A program made the position numbers and the translations under genes. Shown here one piece after another: positions 6,837 to 9,754 of a DNA stretch of 9,754 nucleotides (position 1 is its first letter; each line of letters begins with the position of its first letter). The notes under the pieces were generated by a model. It did no database searches. It was given only the letters and a program-made list of their open reading frames with translations, and was not told the DNA's origin. Source of the DNA: Thermomicrobiales bacterium. GTDB lineage: Bacteria; Chloroflexota; Chloroflexia; Thermomicrobiales; UBA6265. The stretch covers positions 1 through 9,754 of the forward strand of contig JAUJMG010000053.1 of NCBI GenBank assembly GCA_030446955.1, in the 5' to 3' direction.

Positions 6837-7112
6837 ATGTGGAGCTTAGAGAGCTTCCGGACCCTGGACCTGCTGCTGGCGTTTCTGAACGACCGGGGGC
6901 TCCGGGCTGCTCAATGTAAGGTGGTGTCGGACTCTAGCGAGAACGGAGAGCGTCTTTACCATCTCTTGTACGAAACCGCCCCTGACGATAGTGGGTTGCA
7001 AGCGAGGGAAGCGGCAGTCGAGGTCGAGTTGCTTCCGGTGGCCGGGACGGACGGGGGCGACGTGGTGGATTTGGCCGAGCAGATTATCCACGACGCCCAA
7101 CGAGAGGAGTAG
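6837..7112 (+). CDS. Small acidic hypothetical protein
   Basis: I do not recognise this 91-residue protein. The frame looks coding: GAGGTGA lies 4 nt before the ATG and codon use is GC-rich at third positions like its neighbours. It has neither a signal peptide nor a membrane segment and is likely cytoplasmic. By eye it reads as an amphipathic helix (about 4-21, SFRTLDLLLAFLNDRG), strands around 25-32 (AAQCKVVS), 39-47 (RLYHLLYET) and 57-67 (AAVEVELLP), and a C-terminal acidic helix (about 73-90, DVVDLAEQIIHDAQ). This gives a compact alpha-beta-beta-beta-alpha pattern. A single cysteine sits at C27. It is 132 bp downstream of rsmI, separated by an inverted-repeat-rich leader, and converges on rodA. 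No function can be assigned. Confidence 0.7.
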   Translation: MWSLESFRTLDLLLAFLNDRGLRAAQCKVVSDSSENGERLYHLLYETAPDDSGLQAREAAVEVELLPVAGTDGGDVVDLAEQIIHDAQREE

Positions 7113-7157
7113 ACGCCGGAGATCAGTGGGTAGATATCGAATACCAGGGTCTAGGAA

Positions 7158-7214
7158 GGGGTGGCGGCGTCATGGCTCGCCAATCTCCTTGGCAGGAGCG
7201 CTGATTTCCGCCCC
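7158..7214 (+). other. Potential structured RNA element between convergent genes
   Basis: On the plus strand, GGGGTGG (7158-7164) pairs with CCGCCCC (7208-7214) over seven positions with one G-U. This encloses a small hairpin, GCCAA (7179-7183) with TTGGC (7189-7193) and a TCTCC loop. It lies 45 bp past the stop of the 91-residue gene. It could be a 3' end structure, but there is no downstream T-run. Confidence 0.3.
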
Positions 7215-7239
7215 ACGCTGGTTCTGGCGTCTGACTTCT

Positions 7240-7264
7240 GGCCTCTGACCCTCGTCAGGTGGCC
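7240..7264. repeat. Hairpin overlapping the stop codon of rodA
   Basis: CTGAC (7245-7249), loop CCTC, GTCAG (7254-7258), flanked by GGCC (7240-7243) and GGCC (7261-7264), which can extend the stem across a small internal loop. It covers the minus-strand TGA of the RodA-like gene (7255-7257). No U-tract follows on either strand, so it may protect or mark the 3' end without being an intrinsic terminator. Confidence 0.4.
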
Positions 7265-8412
7265 TGGAAGGCGAGCTTACGGTGGCGCATTAGGATGGAC
7301 TGAAGGATGCCCTGAGCCATCAAGAAGGTCCAGACCGAGGATGATCCCGCGCTGACAAACGGGAGGGTAATGCCCGTCACCGGCATCAGACCGACGTTCA
7401 TGCCGATGTTGACGAAGGCCTGGAAGAACATCACCCCGCTCACGCCGACGGCCAAGCACTGTCCAAAGCTGTCCCGCGCGATCTCGACGACCCGGAGGCA
7501 GCGCCACAGCAGAATAACGAACGAGGCAAAGAGCGCAAGCATCCCGAGAAAACCGAACATGCCGCTGACGTGGGCAAAGATGAAGTCCGACTCGCGGACC
7601 TTCAGCATTTCCAACTGGCTTTGGGAACCACCGCCGAGACCCGCGCCCAACCAACCCCCCGAACCGATGCTGATTCGGGCCTGAAGGATGTTGTATCCCT
7701 CTCCGAGCCGGTCAAGGTCCGGGTTGTACGAGACCAGCAGCCGCCGTCGCTGGTACTCGTGAAAGACAAACTCCCAGGCGAAGGCAAAGGCAGGCGCTGC
7801 GAGGATCGCCATAATCGCGAAGTAGAGCCGGCGGGTCTGGGTCACCAGCATCATCGAAACCCAGATCACGCCGTGGACTAGGGTTGTCCCGAGGTCTGGC
7901 TGCTGGAACACCAGCGCCATCGGCAGCAGCACAATCCCCAACGACACGAGGAAGTTGCCCAGCTCCCGCATTGCCGCGCCCCGCGAGGAGATGAAGGCTG
8001 CCAGGGCGATGATGGTTGCGAGCTTGGTGAACTCCGACGGTTGGATCGAGATGGGACCGATCACGAACCATCGCTGCGCGCCCGCGACGATTTCCCCCTT
8101 GAGAAGGACGAGAACCAGCGACGCGATGCCGACGCCGTAGATCATCCAGGCGAACGAGGCAAAGAACCGGTAGTCGAATCCGGCCACCAGCGCCATGACC
8201 ACAAGACCGAGGATGCCGTAGAGCGCTTGCTTGGCACCCAGATTGCCGAGAGTGAGCGCTTCGCGTCCGGAAGCGCTCCAGATGGCCACCACGCCGAAGG
8301 CCATGAGGACAAGCGTGGTAATCAGCATATAGGGGTCGAAATCCCGGAGCCGGTGGCCGACGACCAGCCCGCCGACCGATCCGCGTCGCCGGGTCCCAAG
8401 CGCAACTGCCAC
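7255..8412 (-). CDS. rodA: RodA/FtsW/SpoVE-family (SEDS) peptidoglycan glycosyltransferase
   Basis: Polytopic inner-membrane protein of 385 residues with about ten hydrophobic segments. SEDS proteins polymerise lipid II glycan strands with a class B PBP; RodA acts in the sidewall. Family motifs visible are GAQRWF with IQPSEFTKLA (111-116, 123-132), QPDLGTT (171-177), YNILQARISIGSGG (240-253), DFIFA with the presumed catalytic D276, and MNVGLMPVTG-x-x-LPFVS (338-354). Two usually strong motifs are altered: the P-E-x-H-T-D-F stretch is KVRESDF (271-277) and the GEE after it is replaced by a Ser-Gly-Met stretch (283-285). The final YGGSS is AGSSS (355-359). RodA is preferred over FtsW from length and the IQPSEF context. 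GTG at 8412 is 2 bp after the stop of the HD-domain gene, so the two are cotranscribed and probably coupled. Confidence 0.9.
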   Translation of the reverse strand: MAVALGTRRRGSVGGLVVGHRLRDFDPYMLITTLVLMAFGVVAIWSASGREALTLGNLGAKQALYGILGLVVMALVAGFDYRFFASFAWMIYGVGIASLVLVLLKGEIVAGAQRWFVIGPISIQPSEFTKLATIIALAAFISSRGAAMRELGNFLVSLGIVLLPMALVFQQPDLGTTLVHGVIWVSMMLVTQTRRLYFAIMAILAAPAFAFAWEFVFHEYQRRRLLVSYNPDLDRLGEGYNILQARISIGSGGWLGAGLGGGSQSQLEMLKVRESDFIFAHVSGMFGFLGMLALFASFVILLWRCLRVVEIARDSFGQCLAVGVSGVMFFQAFVNIGMNVGLMPVTGITLPFVSAGSSSVWTFLMAQGILQSILMRHRKLAFQAT

Positions 8413-8414
8413 GG

Positions 8415-9263
8415 CTACAGCACCACCACGTCGTTGATGCTGATATGGAACACGCAGCTCAGCAGGGTGGCAGCGTGACGACTCATCAACATCCGGGGCA
8501 AGAAGATCTCAAAATACTCCATCACGGGAGCCATCACCGTGTCGATCGTGAGTTCCAGGGTGATCGTCTTGGCCACCGCGTCGACCCGGAGAAAAGAGGA
8601 AGTCGCCGCGTAGTTCACCCGGTCGTGCTGGTCGAAGGTGGCCGGGTCGTTGTTGCGGACGCGAGACCGGTGGACATCCGATTTGTCGGCCAGGATCAGT
8701 GCCGCGGAGACCGGATGCACCGGTTCCCCAAGCCGACCATGATCATCCCCATGGGACCCGATCGCCCCAAGCACGACCGCGACGTCATCGGGCGGCATGC
8801 CAAGCCGCAACAGGATCGGATGGGCAAGCACCGCCCCGGTAGAGGCGTGTCCGTGGCGACTGATGACGTTGCCGATATCGTGAAGGTAGCCCGCAACTGC
8901 GGCCAATTCCTGCTGCCGCTCGTCGTACTCGAGAAGGCGGAGCACATTACGCGCGATGTTCGCTACCAATCCGACGTGACGAAAACCATGCTCCGTGAAC
9001 CCGAGGACGCCGAGGTTCTTATTGGCCTGACGGATGAACGCTTGAACCTCGGGATCATTCCGAATCGTCTCAAGGCGCAGGCTTGGCTCGGTGCGGGGTG
9101 ACTCGGCCGCTGAGCTCGGCTCCACATCTGTCTTGCCGTATTTCGGTTCATCGCCAAGCGGGACGAGGACCGCACCCTGCTCCACGGCCGTCGCGGCCAC
9201 AGCAATGTCCTCCCCATCCAAGGTGGACGAGATGCTGGTCGGTTCCAGGTTGGCCATGGACAC
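8415..9263 (-). CDS. HD-domain phosphohydrolase-like protein
   Basis: Predicted metal-dependent phosphohydrolase, 282 residues, no membrane segment. A disordered acidic N-terminus (1-65) precedes the HD domain, about 80-200. Metal ligands fit H92 or H96 (TEHGFRHVGLV), H128-D129 (GYLHDIGN), H137 or H139 (SRHGHAS), H171 (GSHGDD) and D193 (LADKSDVHR). A C-terminal piece (about 213-282) begins HDRVNYAATSSFLRVD and includes ITLELTIDTVM and EYFEIFLPRML, a layout I recall from other HD proteins of this type. The substrate is unknown; a nucleotide is only a guess. GAGGAG lies 5 nt before GTG 9263 and 11 nt before ATG 9257; either start is possible and GTG has the better spacing. It leads an operon with the RodA-like gene, suggesting a link to growth or envelope state. 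Confidence 0.87.
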   Translation of the reverse strand: MSMANLEPTSISSTLDGEDIAVAATAVEQGAVLVPLGDEPKYGKTDVEPSSAAESPRTEPSLRLETIRNDPEVQAFIRQANKNLGVLGFTEHGFRHVGLVANIARNVLRLLEYDERQQELAAVAGYLHDIGNVISRHGHASTGAVLAHPILLRLGMPPDDVAVVLGAIGSHGDDHGRLGEPVHPVSAALILADKSDVHRSRVRNNDPATFDQHDRVNYAATSSFLRVDAVAKTITLELTIDTVMAPVMEYFEIFLPRMLMSRHAATLLSCVFHISINDVVVL

Positions 9264-9289
9264 AAAGACTCCTCACTAAGCGGCACCTC

Positions 9290-9318
9290 AGTATAGGGGG
9301 GCGACCACGACCGAACAA
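9290..9318 (-). promoter_or_regulatory. Promoter of the HD-domain/rodA operon
   Basis: Minus strand TTGTTC (9313-9318), exactly 17 bp, TATACT (9290-9295). Transcription would start near 9283, leaving about 20 nt of leader that includes GAGGAG. The boxes match at 3/6 and 5/6 with ideal spacing. Confidence 0.6.
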
Positions 9319-9321
9319 CCG

Positions 9322-9336
9322 CACCGCCGAGCGGTG
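9322..9336. promoter_or_regulatory. Perfect inverted repeat beside the HD/rodA promoter (candidate operator)
   Basis: CACCGC-CGA-GCGGTG is a perfect 6-bp dyad with a 3-bp centre. It lies 3 bp upstream of the -35 box of the minus-strand promoter, in the divergent intergenic region. Position and symmetry fit a dimeric regulator site. Confidence 0.4.
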
Positions 9337-9374
9337 AGTTCGCTGAGAGGTGTCGTCGGAAAATTCTCCGATAA

Positions 9375-9406
9375 TTGCAAAGGGGGCGGATGGACGGTGG
9401 TATAAT
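9375..9406 (+). promoter_or_regulatory. Promoter of the terminal membrane-protein gene
   Basis: A perfect TATAAT (9401-9406) stands in GC-rich sequence. The best -35 match, TTGCAA (9375-9380), is 20 bp away, longer than usual; at 17 bp there is only CAAAGG. An activator or a different sigma factor could compensate. The start would be near 9413, giving a leader of about 90 nt. Confidence 0.5.
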
Positions 9407-9437
9407 CGATGTTAGCCGGTCGAACCCATGAAATGCA

Positions 9438-9470
9438 GGGAGGGGCGCCACGCGCTCGGTGCTACCTCCT
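9438..9470 (+). promoter_or_regulatory. Strong leader hairpin before the terminal gene
   Basis: GGGAGGGGCGCC (9438-9449) pairs with GGTGCT-A-CCTCCT (9458-9470): twelve base pairs, three of them G-U, one bulged A (9464) and an 8-nt loop. It lies between the TATAAT promoter and the ribosome-binding site at 9493-9498, so it would be in the 5' leader RNA. Confidence 0.5.
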
Positions 9471-9504
9471 GGATCTCGCGGCCGGGCGGCACTGGAGGCC
9501 GGCG

Positions 9505-9754
9505 ATGCTGGTCGTCAACGATGGTCTGGACGCGCTTTTCCTCGGCTCCTTCCTCTTTGGTCTCCTTTTCTCCGCCGTGTCACTCCTTCTGGGCGGGGCT
9601 CACGTTGGTCACCTCCACGTTCACCTCGGTCGCCTTCATGTTGGCGGAGGGCATGACGACGGCACTGTTGGCCCGCTCAACTCCGCAACCATCTTGGCGT
9701 TCATTGCGTGGTTTGGGGGTGTGGGCTATCTGGTCCGCAACGGGCTCGGTTCGT
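9505..9754 (+). CDS. Small membrane protein with His-rich loop, NfeD-like, N-terminal part
   Basis: The first 83 residues of a membrane protein; the gene continues past the right edge. The ATG at 9505 has TGGAGG (9493-9498) at a spacing of 6 nt. Hydrophobic helix 1 (about 8-30, rich in Leu, Phe and Gly) is followed by a loop with six histidines in 18 residues (H33, H36, H38, H40, H45, H50) and D51-D52. Helix 2 (about 58-78, NSATILAFIAWFGGVGYLV) comes next. Two helices ahead of a presumed soluble domain resemble NfeD/YqiJ-type proteins, which are often encoded beside flotillins (SPFH proteins); the missing C-terminus decides this. The His-rich loop could bind metal. A longer open frame beginning at 9428 in another phase has no ribosome-binding site and no helix pattern. 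It is transcribed away from the HD/rodA operon. Confidence 0.72.
   Translation, partial: MLVVNDGLDALFLGSFLFGLLFSAVSLLLGGAHVGHLHVHLGRLHVGGGHDDGTVGPLNSATILAFIAWFGGVGYLVRNGLGS

Noticed and set aside
8445..9101. 218-codon plus-strand open frame opposite the HD-domain gene
   Set aside because: It lies wholly over conserved HD-domain codons, and its translation has no hydrophobic core or recognisable motif.
9428..9754. Open frame from the ATG at 9428 to the window edge in a different phase from the membrane protein
   Set aside because: No ribosome-binding site precedes it, its start lies at the foot of the leader hairpin, and its translation lacks the helix pattern seen from 9505.

Overview
This is a high-GC, gene-dense stretch of bacterial chromosome containing housekeeping and envelope genes. 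I see no transposon, CRISPR array, rRNA or tRNA. Several features suggest a thermophilic Chloroflexota of the Thermomicrobia type (Sphaerobacter/Thermomicrobium relatives). These are very high third-position GC, GTG starts, a gatC-gatA pair for indirect aminoacylation, a lipoprotein ending in Ala-Ser-Pro repeats, and a His-rich NfeD-like membrane protein. The taxonomic placement is an inference from style and was not tested by a search.

Left part (1-2029, all minus strand): the first 154 codons of gatA, gatC overlapping it by one base, a 230-bp gap, and then a MerR-type regulator with a C-terminal cobalamin-binding domain. This regulator carries the W-x9-EH and E-x-H-x-x-G motifs of CarH-type light/B12 sensors. 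It is transcribed divergently from a secreted lipoprotein with a TolB/WD40-like beta-propeller (2158-3540, plus). The two starts are 128 bp apart, and the gap holds overlapping candidate promoters and a 9-bp inverted repeat.

Middle part (3669-7112): dnaX (minus), the clamp-loader tau/gamma subunit, is divergent from rsmI (plus), the 16S rRNA C1402 2'-O-methyltransferase. The interval between them holds a good promoter reading into dnaX. Downstream of rsmI come 132 bp rich in inverted repeats and an unrecognised 91-residue acidic protein.

Right part (7255-9754): an HD-domain phosphohydrolase-like gene and a RodA/FtsW-family (SEDS) gene form a two-gene minus-strand operon with 2 bp between them. 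A clear TTGTTC-17-TATACT promoter and a perfect 6-bp inverted repeat lie upstream. Facing away is the beginning of a small two-helix membrane protein with a histidine-rich loop. It has a perfect TATAAT box and a strong leader hairpin, and it runs off the right edge.

The points most worth a second look are the CarH-like regulator, which lacks the histidine that captures cobalt after illumination, and the structured leader of the terminal gene. The HD-RodA operon with altered SEDS motifs and a viral-type slippery heptamer at the extreme 3' end of dnaX also merit checking. No clearly new multi-gene system is evident.
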